DNA of 64,000 nt. It comes from Pseudorasbora parva (taxonomy: Eukaryota; Chordata; Actinopteri; Cypriniformes; Gobionidae). The notes below the pieces were generated by a model. The model was not told the origin of the DNA and searched no databases. It saw only the letters and a list, made by a program, of their open reading frames with translations. Each line of letters starts with the position of its first letter. Positions within the stretch are counted from its first letter, which is position 1. Shown here piece after piece: positions 27,801 to 39,200 of the stretch. The stretch spans positions 9,439,733-9,503,732 of the forward strand of contig NC_090172.1 of the NCBI RefSeq assembly GCF_024679245.1. The letters are read 5' to 3'. Made by a program: the position numbers and the translations under genes.

Positions 27801-30800
27801 AATCACACACTATCAATATTTAGTTAGTTATCGAAATGGGGTTTTTCTAAGGCACATTCTTAAATTTTTACATATCTTCAAGCCCCTTACTCATAATAGT
27901 AATATATCACACACGGACAGGCCCATACCTACAAATACTTATGTTGAAACTGGATGGCCGTAGTATCCATTGACTCAACTCGCTCTTATGAAGGTTGACA
28001 TGATGTACATACAGCCTGCATGCAGCTACATGTCTCCCGTGTCTCGAATGTATTCGCTGTCTCTCATATTCTGAGCTGACCATGCAGCTCTGCCTGTGCC
28101 TGTGCTCTGAACTTCCTCCCGAAGCCCTCTGCTGTAGCTCCATTGACTTGCTCCTGTAGACCACTAAAAGCGGCTGGCGAAGAGAGCTGCCATTCAAGCA
28201 GTAGAGGCTCTGCGTGAGGGCTTCGTGGAGAACCAGGCTGCCGCTCTCATCCCCAAAGCGAAGCTGGAAGCCCAAGATATCTGAGTGGTGCAGTGGCTGG
28301 GTTATTGCAGCTGTCACGTCAAAAACGTCATAGCCTGTTGGAGGTACCCGGTCAAGACTCAATAAGTGCTCTGCAAGAGGGTCACTAATGCTCAGGTTAT
28401 CTCTTCCTGGTGAAAGACTATGTACTGTGACTGTCACACTAAGCGGCTTGTTATGAAGAGTCTTCCTCAGCAGGACCAGCTCTGCAACCCTCATGAAGGG
28501 ACTCAGCTGGGACATGTTGAACCAGATCCATCCTGGAGTGCCGTACTTTGAATCTTATTTGAAAAAGAATTTTTTTTAAAGGGTTAGTTCACACAAAAAT
28601 TTAAATTTGATGTTTATCTGCTTATCCCCAGTGCATCCAACATGTAGGTGTGTTTGTTTCTTCAGTAGAACATATAGCGTATAGCGTTGTATTTGAGGTA
28701 AAACTATATAAATACGGCTTGATTTCTCACACAAACTGATCGTTTTGTGTCTTAAGATAACAATGTGTTGTCATGAGCCACAGGGCTCTTTGTGCATGTA
28801 GTCTAAGCATGTTTTTTTTTTTGCTCTCATAGAACGTTGCCCATTCACATGATAATATGACCTACACACAGCAACGATTGGAGTTAAACATCTTCATTTG
28901 TGTTCTACCGAAGAAACAAACACACCTACAAGTTGGATGCACTGGGGGTAAGCAGATAAACATCACATTCACATTTTCATTTTTGGGTGAACTAACCTTT
29001 TAAGAGACTTTGGGTTGGAAATTAGGCACAATTTATTTTATACCATTTTTACAATATTTTGTTAGTTGTATTTATATATTTAACCTCTTTAGCATTAAAG
29101 GAAGTGTATGTAAGATTGTGGCCAAAACTAGTACAGCAGTTATCCCCTCTCCCCCTCCCCCCTGACTCGAGGTTGCCAGAAAGGCTGCAGGATCAGCAGT
29201 AATGTTTGTAGATCTAAACTGTGGTGACTAGAGCAGATCTGGCAACCCGGATGCCCAAACACTACTGACTTTGTGATTGGTCGATAGGTGGAGGGCGGAG
29301 CTTCAGGCCAAAACACAACATGACAACATCAACATCAGTTGAGGGCTGAACAACAACTTTTAAATAAATGACAATATCCTGGCCGGACTACTGTTGTCAG
29401 TGATATAAGTATTTGAAATTAACATGATTTCTTAAGCCGCGTTTCCACCGCAGGAACTTTACCCAGGAACCAGGAACTTTGGGTGGTACTCTGTGTGTTT
29501 TGACCGCAGGAACCAGGGTCTAAACGAAGTTCCGGGTAAATATTTCCCCCTCCAAACGGCCTAGTTCGCGAGGTAGTACTTTTTCAAAGTTCAGGAACTT
29601 TCGAGGGCGGGACTTGGGCGCTGAACATGCTGATTGGTTGAGCTCACACAGCATTTTATTTCAACTGGAATTTTTAAAAGTCTTGTGCGAGGTTCGGTCT
29701 CGTTCAATAAATATCAGTCTTGCTCTCTGTCTGATGGCGAGCGTTCATCTCAGCCATCTCACGTTCAATGTCCGTAATAGCTGATAATAATATACATTGT
29801 CATTTTAAATCTAGCTTTACAAGCTTTCTGAATAAGCTAGTGCTCTTTTCTGTCGTTGTTAATTACGTTTTTTAATTACTGTATTGGTCCTGGTGGCCGT
29901 TAAGAGTTGCTATGGCTACAGTTAACACATTCCAGCTGCTGGAGAAAACAGCGTTGACATTTTTGATGCGGCAGACAAACTGCATGTGACAAATTGATTG
30001 CGATTGAAAGTCATCACATGTAAACACCAGACCGGTTTAGATACGTCTCATGTAAACAGTCCACTAAATCTTTCAATCGGTAAGAAAAAATTAATCATTT
30101 TTTGTTCATTATTGTGGTTGCGTGGAAACGATTTTGGTGGAAACGGGGCTTTAATGTCTAGTGACATATCAGGGCCATTTTATGATTCATTCAAATGCAT
30201 TTCTGACATACAGTTCCTTTAACATCTCTGCAGAGAAGTGTAAAAATACAACTACAGTGAAAAAAGTGTAACATCTAAATTAAAGTCACCCTGCAGTCAG
30301 TAATTGTATACCTTTATATGCATCTTTGATAATCACAATGACATATTTATACATTGTTTCTTGTGAAAATAATTTATTCATGCTTTAAAATAGCTTAATT
30401 GTTACGCTGTACGTGGACCCATTAATATGCAAACTAGTCCCTGCCTTCACTCAATCACACCAGCTCGGACTATCTAATCCAATCACTCAACTGTTGTAAT
30501 CGCTACACAATGGCAAGTGGAAATATTGGTTTAATTGAGCCATATATTTTTGAACCATAAACTGATTCAGAAGAAGAGGAGCAGCGAATTATGTAAGGGA
30601 TAATTCAAGGCAAGCTGTGCATTAAACAAATTTATAGAACAGTTGATCTGATTGGCGGAGAGCCCTCCCATTATCAGCACTGAGACCTTTTCACCGTTTG
30701 TATCACTCAGCTTGCGGTGACTGTCATGGCGGTCGAGCAAATCCAACATGTTCTTTTTAAAAGGCTACTGTTGTAGCTACTGCTGTTAGAGTTTTTTAGG

Positions 30801-31955
30801 TAAGAATGTAGTTATTTAGACCTTTTACAATTTGTTTAAAAGCTTTTGCAGATGCGAGCTCCATGCCGTCAATGGATGTTCAGCGCTCATGTAACCGCCA
30901 AGAACATTTTCATCTTGGCTAGTCCTTCGGGAATTTGCTGCTGGCTCTTACTGTAGGTAGTGGTTAAACATGAGATATAATTCATTTGGGGTATATAGGG
31001 GCAATCTTTGGTCTTGTTAATCTATTATTTGTTCCAGAGTAACTTAATTTGGGTTGTGAAAAAATCAGTTTCATATAGTAACTTTATACTTAGGCTATAT
31101 TTAAGGCAGTGACTATTTACACTTAGTGAAAATAACATTTTTTTATGTACTATGACATGTACTATGACATTTTACGCTACGTGCAAATAGCTGTAGATGC
31201 CATTTACTAACTGAAAATAGTGATATATTCTATTTACTGTGTAAAAGTAGCAAACCTTTGAAATATGTGTAAATAGTACCGGTAATTTAGATGCTATATA
31301 TACTTTATTTTTACATATATATACTATTTGCACCTCAGTATTGTTGTAATAATAACATAGAGTGTAAACTATTATATTTATTAAAATTATTGAATGGATG
31401 CTGCCTCATTTAGGCAATAAAAGCCCTCCCTACACCTATACAACCCAACCCAAATAATGGTTTTATTATTGTTATTAAGCATTTCGTTAGACACTTTATT
31501 TCCTATTATTATATTCCAATTTTATTTTTATTTATTAAAACATTTTCTTAATTTTTATTGCAAGTAAATGCCTTTCTGATGTATTATGTGATGGGAAAAG
31601 GGAGAAGAGCGAGCTCGGCAAAAGGCGGATTTGAAGCCGAATACATATAACAATATAAAAATATATGTACTACTTTACCTTCAATGCTCCGGAAACTCTG
31701 CACAAGAGTTCCATCTGCACCGCTCAGGTCTCTTGCCTGTGTGTCCAAGGACTGGTAAACGTGCTTCATGTAGGGGTGTGGCTTTGCTTGCTGAGGTGCT
31801 GAAAGTTTGTTTATGTGCAGCATCTCCAAAATAGCTTTGCTCAGGTCTCTATCCTCCGGTTCCTCCCCCTCATCTTGCATTAACACCAAACCGTGAATCC
31901 CTCCCAGTCCGAAAAGACCAATTAGGAAGCATAAAAATGACGGTGAAAGACTCAT
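24723..31955 (-). CDS. Divergent TGF-beta superfamily ligand (BMP-like prodomain, no inter-chain cysteine), complete
   Basis: Joined exons on the minus strand are 31955-31679, 28553-27929, 25048-24962 and 24852-24723 (277, 625, 87 and 130 nt), giving 372 codons plus stop with all phases consistent. The product has a signal peptide (residues 1 to about 22, ending GGIHG), a BMP-type prodomain (TLVQSFRS; PGWIWFNMS; GYDVFDVTAAI; LLVVYRSKS), a minimal furin site RHGR and a mature domain of about 105 residues. The six knot cysteines are present: C1 to C2 28 residues apart, CRGIC, C4 in SNC, and RCVC 31 residues later. The canonical Gly-Trp is Glu-Leu here, although WI and P at +17, +18 and +21 are kept. 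The cysteine that links two chains in most ligands is Asn. Introns split the mature domain, unlike most BMP genes. Nodal, Lefty, ADMP, GDF15, GDF9/BMP15, inhibin-alpha and GSDF were considered; none fits well, so no symbol is given. Confidence 0.82.
24962..25048 (-). CDS. TGF-beta-like ligand exon 3 (CxGxC and wrist segment)
   Basis: 87 nt. The acceptor is TTTTAG|AGG. Joining to exon 2 completes CRGIC, followed by a basic stretch (VKRQRKHHREQDILQ) where canonical ligands have the wrist helix. The donor AAAG|GTGCAT is weak beyond GT, so this is the least certain junction. Confidence 0.72.
25648..25760. repeat. Partial fold-back repeat (TTCACTC half)
   Basis: Starts AAAGGGATAACTTAGTTCAC and continues GTGTCATTCCAAACAC, one arm only, in intron 2 of the TGF-beta-like gene. 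Confidence 0.45.
25979..26408 (+). repeat. MITE family A, copy 3 (uninterrupted, 430 bp)
   Basis: It begins TTAAAGCTACAC and ends GTGTAGCTTTAA. Its body matches copies 1 and 2 closely. It lies in intron 2 of the TGF-beta-like gene. Confidence 0.75.
26899..27110. repeat. Minisatellite, about 4 copies of a 51-53 bp unit
   Basis: Units begin at about 26899, 26950, 27001 and 27053, with a fifth start at 27106, each with AACCAATGAGG, TTCATTCTCGTGTTACGCAG and CACRTTTGAGCTTC. Spacing is 51, 51, 52 and 53 bp. In intron 2 of the TGF-beta-like gene. Confidence 0.85.
27180..27780. repeat. Degenerate AT-rich dispersed repeats
   Basis: 27340-27462 is the right half of a fold-back repeat (GACATGAGGGTGAG, TTTTGGGTGAACTA). 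From 27484 comes a family with CACTGCTGAATGTACTG that recurs near 59543 and 60713. Confidence 0.45.
27929..28553 (-). CDS. TGF-beta-like ligand exon 2 (prodomain core to second knot cysteine)
   Basis: The acceptor ATAAG is followed by 625 nt open in frame. It contains the arm-domain strands (AELVLLRKTL, SVTVTVHSL), GYDVFDVT, the furin-type site RHGR and mature residues from ACRLYV to NISIC. The donor TGTAG|GTATGG lies between the second and third knot cysteines. Confidence 0.87.
28576..29003. repeat. Fold-back MITE, 428 bp
   Basis: It begins TTAAAGGGTTAGTTCAC and ends GTGAACTAACCTTTTAA, with arms containing TTTATCTGCTTATCCCCAGT and the inverse. It lies only 23 bp from the exon 2 acceptor of the TGF-beta-like gene. 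Confidence 0.8.
29095..30222. mobile_element. Outer MITE, interrupted by a Harbinger-like element
   Basis: Ends TTAAAGGAAGTGTATGTAAG and the inverse CATACAGTTCCTTTAA. Without the nested insertion it would be about 410 bp. Confidence 0.7.
29435..30150. mobile_element. PIF/Harbinger-like non-autonomous element, 716 bp, TTA target duplication
   Basis: It starts AGCCGCGTTTCCACC and ends GGTGGAAACGGGGCT (14 of 15 match as inverted repeats), with TTA at 29432-29434 and 30151-30153. A 3-bp TWA duplication is typical of PIF/Harbinger. No transposase or Myb-like frame inside. Confidence 0.72.
30223..31079. other. Intron 1 of the TGF-beta-like gene, remaining part
   Basis: It carries a probable dispersed repeat (AATTAAAGTCACCCTGCAGT). 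No coding frame matches a family. Confidence 0.35.
31080..31650 (-). repeat. tRNA-headed SINE-like repeat, copy 2 (inverted)
   Basis: The reverse complement matches 2941-3500 over head, body and tail. The B box is mutated (GGCTTCAAATCC). The head abuts the donor of exon 1 of the TGF-beta-like gene, about 30 bp away. Confidence 0.6.
31679..31955 (-). CDS. TGF-beta-like ligand exon 1 (signal peptide and prodomain start)
   Basis: 92 codons plus one base. Hydrophobic signal peptide, then an acidic segment (QDEGEEPEDRD), a helix-forming LSKAILEMLHI and HPYMKHVYQSLDTQ, typical of the alpha-1 region of BMP prodomains. Donor GAAG|GTAAAG. Directly before the ATG lies a strong acceptor (T-tract then GCAG), so this may be the second exon of the transcript. 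Confidence 0.85.
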
Positions 31956-32930
31956 TCTGCAAAAAAAAGACAGACAGATTCACAGAAGAAAGCCGAACCC
32001 TGCCTCTCCGACACAGCTCGGTCAAGAAACAGTGGGGACGGCAGAACCTCGCTCACTCATTAGTGGGTGGGTAGGATTCAAAGCCCATGCAACCAACAGC
32101 CAAACTCTGAAAAAAAGCAATTACCGCTTTCCCACAAAAAAACCCAGGAATGTCACACTCCATTTGACAAGCATTGTGCTCTCAGTTTTCGTGGAAGTCC
32201 GCAAAGTGAACAGGCTTGTTTTGGTTTGAGGCTTCAGTTCCTTTCACTTGAATCAAGGGCTCTTTTCAACTAGTTGCTCATTCTCAATGTAAGCGGATAG
32301 TGCTCGTCTCATCTATGTTCATTAACTTTTGCATTCTTGGCACAAACAAAGTATCAAGTGCAAGCTCTTCATTATAACCTTGAGATTCATGTTGAAAGTT
32401 GTGGGTACTAATTTAGCTATATACGTCATTATTACTTAATTTCATGACTGGTATTCTTAAAAACACATGAATGGATTATTATTTAATTAATAGCAAAATA
32501 ATTCATATAAATTTGGACTAACTAATAATTTTTGAGAGATTGATCACAATTTCTTTCCCCACAAAAGTTTTAGGTACAAATGGCACCATTTTCTGATATT
32601 CCTGAAAAAACAAAACAAAACAAAAACATAGAAATATGGATAATATTCTGTCTGAAAATGACCAATACCCTTTTTCGTTAATTTTTCGTTAATTTTATTT
32701 TCTTCAACCCTAAAACACAACAAAATGCAATTCATAATTAGAAACATGGGTAAATCACATATAAATAATCAACAATCAAGAATCAATCAGAACATTTTTT
32801 ATATTAACATGGTACATTGGCTGTATTTTTCTTTTTACATTGGAGTTAGTTGTTAATACTTAGTCCTTACTCTTCACTCGGGTAATTTTGACCTGAAATC
32901 GAGTGTTCAGCAGAGTACACACTCGAGTGT
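31956..32930. other. Upstream region of the TGF-beta-like gene
   Basis: 31956-32060 (minus strand) has TTTTTTTTGCAG directly before the start codon, and a less AT-rich patch that could be 5' UTR or promoter. No TATA box is assigned. The rest is AT-rich. Confidence 0.35.
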
Positions 32931-33239
32931 GTCGAGTACACACACACACACACACACACATGTTGGTCTATGTGGTTTACAGGGACTCTCCATAGGCGTA
33001 ATGGTTTTTATACTGTACAAACCGTATTTTCTATCCCCTTACACTGCCCCTGCCCCTAAACCTACCCATCACAGGAAACATTCTGCATTTTTACTTTCTC
33101 AAAAAAACATCATTTAGTATGTTTTTAAGGCCATTTGAATTATGAGGACATTTGATATGTCCTCATAAACCACATTTATAGTGTAATACCAGTGTAATGC
33201 CCATGTAGTTATACAAATTTATGTCCTCATAAACCACAT

Positions 33240-33311
<72 letters not shown>

Positions 33312-33560
33312 TGTTTCCATGTTTTATGGGGACATTCCATAGACGTAATGGATTTCATACTGTCCAAAACCGTATTTTCTATCCCCCTACACTGCCCCTG
33401 CCCCTAAACCTACCCATTACAGGAAACATTCTGCATTTTTACTTTCTAAAAAAAGTCTTTTGAAAAGTGGGGATATGGGGAATGTCCTCATATTTCACCC
33501 TCTCCTTGTAATACCTGTCATACCCATGTCATTATACACATCTGTGTCCTAATATTTTAC
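32930..33560. repeat. CA-microsatellite-linked repeat block, copy 2
   Basis: Two units with ACACTGCCCCTGCCCCTAA and CCCATCACAGGAAACATTC, as at 6010-6593, separated by (CA)n at 33242-33308 and preceded by a short CA run at 32938-32960. Confidence 0.8.
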
Positions 33561-35960
33561 AAAAACAAGCACACACATATTAAATTAATGAGAAGTAATT
33601 TAACGGGGGCAATGTTTTATTTTTATTTGTTTTCAAAATAAAAATCAAGCAGTCAAAATGCAGACTGCACACAAATATGAAGTGGTTAGATTTGAACACA
33701 TTTACAATGAAGAACAACCACCCACCCTCAGCACCCCCCACCCCACACAAACACTAAATAACTGGTCAAATTAAAACAGCATTTTCTGAAGCTGTAACAG
33801 CATTTTATGTTTAAAACTTCAATTATTACAATATCTGATACTTCAGTAGAAAAACCAGAATTATCTCAATTACAACTACAAATGCTAAAACTTTACCAAA
33901 AAAGTATTTTATAATGTCTAAATCAATATCTGAATGCATACTGATGAACAAATCTGAATGAAACCGTCTTTATGACCCAGGAGAACAGGTCATTTGCTCC
34001 ATAAAGAGCTATAAGGCCATATAGTGGCAGACACCCTTATGTGAGATTCACAGGGTTATAAAGCTGAATTTAAGTTAACAGAATGTGAAGAATGTGATTC
34101 AATTTTTTTCTTTATTGATCAAATCTAGTAATTTAAAGGTAGATAAAACAGAAAAAATATATTTACATTTTTTCTTTTTGATTGCATTTAAAAATAGAAA
34201 TATTAAATATAATCAAAACGAAATTAATTAAGCTTCCTGGACAAAACAAAAAGTGTCTGCCAGTGAGCTGAGAAAAATTATCTGCTGGATATTTTTCTTA
34301 TTTTATCTTAAGTATTTTACTTCTTGATTTCAGATTTAGACATTTGTAACGGAAACAAGACAAAAAAAAAACAGAGAAATAAAATCAGTTTTTGCAGTGT
34401 CAGATTTAAATCTAGACTCTGCGAGGGTCCGTAGCATTAGATCGGAAGTGAAACTATAACGGAAATCACTTCAATCATATCCTGCTGTTTGAATTTTGCT
34501 TATTGTATACACTGTTTATATAAAGAGAATAACATTTATTGACTTTGGAAACATGCTATTGAAGTTCTCCACATGAATGGTTGACTTTTCCCACAAACTT
34601 CAACTAATATTTTTATGAGAAGAGATTTAGGAGTGATTAGTTTAGGTCTTATATATTCAAAACTGTGTGTAACTTGACTGAATGGAAACTGAAATAAGAG
34701 AGAAGAAAAGTGTTTGTTGACTTTTCCTGTCTTTTCACACTCACTAAGGCAATAACCACAGATTCATTGTGTTGGGGAATTTTGAAGGCTTGAGTATTAT
34801 TTTAAAATTATTACATTGACCCTTTGACCCTTTAAATGTAATTGATGTCGTTTAACATAGTGTTATACAACTGAAAAGCAGATAGTCGCCTACTCAGTAT
34901 ATAAGGGGACATAGATTCGCTTACTTCTTGAAACAATTTCAAACACCTCAGGAGAAAAGTATAATCGCACGCGTATGTGAAGTCCGCCAGGAGGTCGGGT
35001 TAAACAACTTACCGCTGTTCTGTCTATTTACTCTTCAGAGCTATTATACAATTCAGAGCTATAGTAACTGCTGCAAGCTATTGAGAACACACATGAAAGA
35101 CTGTTTTAGTAAAAGATCTCTGGGACTTTACACTTAGATGAGAGATTAACAGGGATTGTAAGGTCAGTGGTCACAGACACTGATAGTTATTGTGTGACAA
35201 TGTCATTTGGACATTGTTCCACTAGAATTAAAGTAGTCTTACTATATCTTGATGTTAATAAATAACCAAATGCAGTGAGACCCAAAATGTTTAGGATTTG
35301 CGAGACTCTAAAATCATCTAAAACTTGTTCGGATACAAATTATTTTAAGGTGTCCTTGTTACAGTGTAATTATACATTTAAGTACTGAGTAATATTAATG
35401 AACTACTATAGGGTTAATGTTAGGATTAAGTTGGTTTTAGTTTTTTTTTTTTAAATGTATTTATTCTTAATTTATAGTATAGCAACTACATGTAACGTGT
35501 AAAATAAAGTGTTAGCACATTTTCTAGTTGTATGACCACGCATGTTTCATAATTAATTTGTATTTTTTAATGCAAAAAGTTGTTTAAAATAGAGTAAATA
35601 GTTGTTTTTAATGCAACTATTGTTTTGCACTTTACACTTCAGCGCACTGGATTTCTACATGGACATCATCTTCCTTGTAAATAGATCATATATTCTTTTG
35701 TCTTATATTATTATATTTAATGTACAACCATGAGGGTTGTTTAGACAACATAACACACTCCCGTTGTGTATGTGACAAATAAAAACATGACACTAAAGCA
35801 GTTTTTCTTTGTGTTATTTTGACGTTTGTCCCGTTATTTGCCAGCTGCCCATTTAGGGACACTTAGAAACTGATTTTACAGATCTTTGTGAACAAACATG
35901 CCATTTTTCAGTGGCGTCATCTAGACACCCTTTGATGGAAGATCCCCTCAATCTGTCATT
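33561..35960. other. Intergenic stretch between the TGF-beta-like gene and frem1
   Basis: AT-rich with dispersed repeat traces (34230-34400, 35340-35520). No coding frame supported. This is the only gap between divergently transcribed neighbours and may hold regulatory sequence. Confidence 0.35.
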
Positions 35961-36099
35961 ATCTAATGGTGTGGTGCGGTCAGAGCGTAGATTGCTTTTC
36001 TTTGATCTCTCTCTGTTTGTGTTTGCTCTTTTCTGATTGCCTCTGCATTTTTTGCTCTCTTCATACCCAGCCTCACTCCTCCCTAAAAGCCTCCGGTGC

Positions 36100-36280
36100 A
36101 GGACAATCCCACCGCCCTCCTCTGAGTTTCCACCCTCTTTCTCTACTTCTCCCATCTCTTCGCAGGGGTGAGGATTGCCATCGGGACTCTTGTCAATTAG
36201 ACATTTGCTTATGGAAAGCGTTGGAGGGGAAAAGAGAAGATAAACAGTTGTGGAGATATAAGTGCTATAAGTGATTTCAG
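36100..36280 (+). promoter_or_regulatory. Candidate non-coding first exon of frem1 (or of an unrelated transcript)
   Basis: A CT-rich, relatively GC-rich block ends in a textbook donor, TTTCAG|GTAAGAAC, with no coding frame matching a known protein. It lies 9.4 kb upstream of an acceptor at 45728 that opens the frem1 start-codon exon. Linking the two is inference; it could equally be chance or a separate RNA. Confidence 0.28.
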
Positions 36281-39200
36281 GTAAGAACATGTCTGTATAT
36301 GTGCTCTGTGTGCGTTTGCTTTTGGGTATCTATGTGCAACAAGACACTTGCTAGTTTTAATTCATGGAAACATTAGGAAAGACCTTGAGCTTGGGAAAGC
36401 CACTTAATAAATAAAACATATTATTACCATTAAAGTTAGAGTTATCAACTGAAGAACAGATAAAAGATGAGCAATTAAAGGTGTAAATTGTGTATATAGT
36501 CACACTTTATGTTAGGTGTCTTTACTTAAATAGTAATAATTGTTAGGTACAATGTGGTTATTGCGTTCATGCTGTATTGCAAAACACTTTTGCTGGTATT
36601 GAGGTGATATGGGTAGGTTTAAGGGTCAACTGTGTAATTATAGATGTAATTACAGAAATTAATGCAGGTATTTTTTGATGTAAGTACAATGTAAAAACGT
36701 ATTGTGCAAATTAGATATTTTTAAAAGAAGGGGAAAATGTTATGTACTTTAAAAATTATTTTGAAACATCTTCCCCAACCAATGTTCACCTTTAAAATTT
36801 GGCCAAACTCATTAGATCCTTGTTGTTGTCCATATGAGTCCATATGTGAATTTGTATAATTTCCTGTTTATGAACTATAATGTTGTTTGGCTGAGAAGAA
36901 TAAAGCTTGTATCAGTCATAAGAGGAATGTCTTTATCCAGGCCAAAGTCAGGTGGAAAGCATGCCACTTAAACCAGCTTTCTCATCTCTGTCCATCTTAT
37001 GATTTAAACTTCACTTTATCTTTATTGCTCTTTCTTTAAGCTTACTCTCTTAAAACAACGATCCACCAAAAGATGCTGTTTGAAACAGTGCAATAGAAGA
37101 ACCATTTTTGGTTCCCCAAAGAACCTTGCAGTTGTCAGTTCTTAAAGGATCCCTTTTGTGAAGAATATTTTAAATACCTAAAGAAACTCTTGCTGCTGTA
37201 AAGAACCTTTTGTGCATTTTAAATAATCCATGGATTCATGGAACCAAATAACTTTTTTAAGTGTGTAGAATAACAATCCCTTCTCCCACTGTAACCATAC
37301 TCCCTTTTTTCATCTGGGAGTCTTCAGCACTTGCAAACAGTGAGAATGGTCATGCTGGTATGCTGCCAAATGGAGGCCAAAGCTGTTTAGAGAGCGATGA
37401 CGCCGCTTTGGCCTCCCCCTTTCCCTCTGCTCATCTTTGCTTTGGAAATAGTTGGCTGCTCGTTACCCTGTCATTAGTGAGATGAGAAGCAGTGCACAGC
37501 GCTGTGAGGAAAGGCAGCCGATTTCTGCTGGCTCCAGCCGGTGTCTCCAGTCAGTCCCAGCTGTACAAAATGCTGTCCACTGTCCAGGAACGCACATTTT
37601 TCCCCTAGTGTGACTCAGAAATTGCAGTTTACATGGAATTTCTAAGGAAATAATAGTTTACATTGCCTCATCTTTTAAGAGGGACAGATACCCTTGTTGT
37701 TGTTGTTTTTCAATAAAAATACTTAAACATCCTTAAAATGAGAGTTACATGAGAAACAAAATTGCATGAGATATTAAAGCTTTTTCACATAATGTATCTT
37801 GGATTAAGTTTATTTTTCTCACCCAATTTGAACATAAAGCTAAACCTTAAAAAAAAAAAAAATCAAAGCTGTAAATATAACAACAATTAGTATGTTTTAC
37901 AAGAAAATACTGTTTCACTTTTTCTACTTTCAATTTTCACCTTAATTCAGTGTTTCTTGCCTTTTTTGGAATTGTGTTTGGGTAATTTACTAGCAATTTC
38001 TGAGTGAAAAGTGTTTCTACACAATATAATTCAATTGCAATGTCATGACATTAATTATCTGAAATAATATAAATTATATAATAATAATTAATAATTCATT
38101 TTTTCTTCATATCGTGTACAGTTTAGCTTCTCAGGTAATTTTATGTTATTAATGGTTAAATATTTTAATAAATATTGTTTTGTTTTTTGCTCAGGGTTGA
38201 GGTAGTAAGGGCAGTAACCCTGTGAAACCATTATTTAAAGGTCCCATGGCTGGACAATTTCATTTTGAGGTTTTTCAACATTAATATGAGTTCCCCTGAA
38301 TATTGTCCCCAAGTTGCTAGACATTTTGATCGGTGTAAACCGAGTTCTGGCTGTCTTTTTCTGCCTTTGAGAAAATGAGAGCTCAGACGAGCTGATCTTG
38401 AATTCTCCTGTTATAACGTCATACCAGGAAAGGTTTCCTCCTCTTCCTCTGCTTTGGCCGCCCAGAGAATTAGTAGAGAATGGATTCAGTTTATCAGTCG
38501 ATGTCAGCCCAGGCTTTACCGTATGGATTCGACAGCACCGCCACAAACAGTGAGTAACAGTTCAATAATGCCTGATCTGGGATCAGTGATTTCTGATGTG
38601 TAGCTAATCATTCAAGTTCACACAGACTTTCTCTCTAAGTCGTTTACTACTGTCAGTCCCGCCGCTGGCCGTCAGTGAATCAAGCCAGTGACTAAAACCA
38701 TCAACTTCCAACCGTTTCTGTTAGCAGCATGAAACAAATCGGTTATATAAATGATTAAACTACAGAGAGCGGTCAAAGAACACTCTTTATAATGCCCAGC
38801 TCTCCGTCGCCCGTTTCACACATACATACGGTGCGTGTCGGGTGCGTATGCGGTGCAGGATCCACACGCCCTGTTGTGCTTTCACATATGCTGCGTTTGC
38901 AGTCCGCAACTGATCCACGCTGTTGCATACCACAAACACAGCATTTATTTATTATTTTTTAAATTTAAAATCCAAAAGTTGTTACTGAACATGGCTCGTC
39001 AGAATTGCAAGTGTCTTTGTTTACTCTTTCATAGAAGTCAGGTTTTAACGTACTACATTTAAACAACATGTTATTCAATTCATTAATTCATATTTATATA
39101 GCCTAGTACAATAGGCTATTCTAAACAGCCGGCTCTCGTCTTTTCTTTCGTTTTAAACCCTTTTAAAAGAAATCCTGCAGGTCATAAAGAACTTTGTTTT

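Noticed and set aside
35853..36290. Minus ORF of 145 codons and plus ORF of 102 codons
   Set aside because: Low-complexity charged composition, no domain, and they overlap a candidate splice donor on plus; more likely non-coding.
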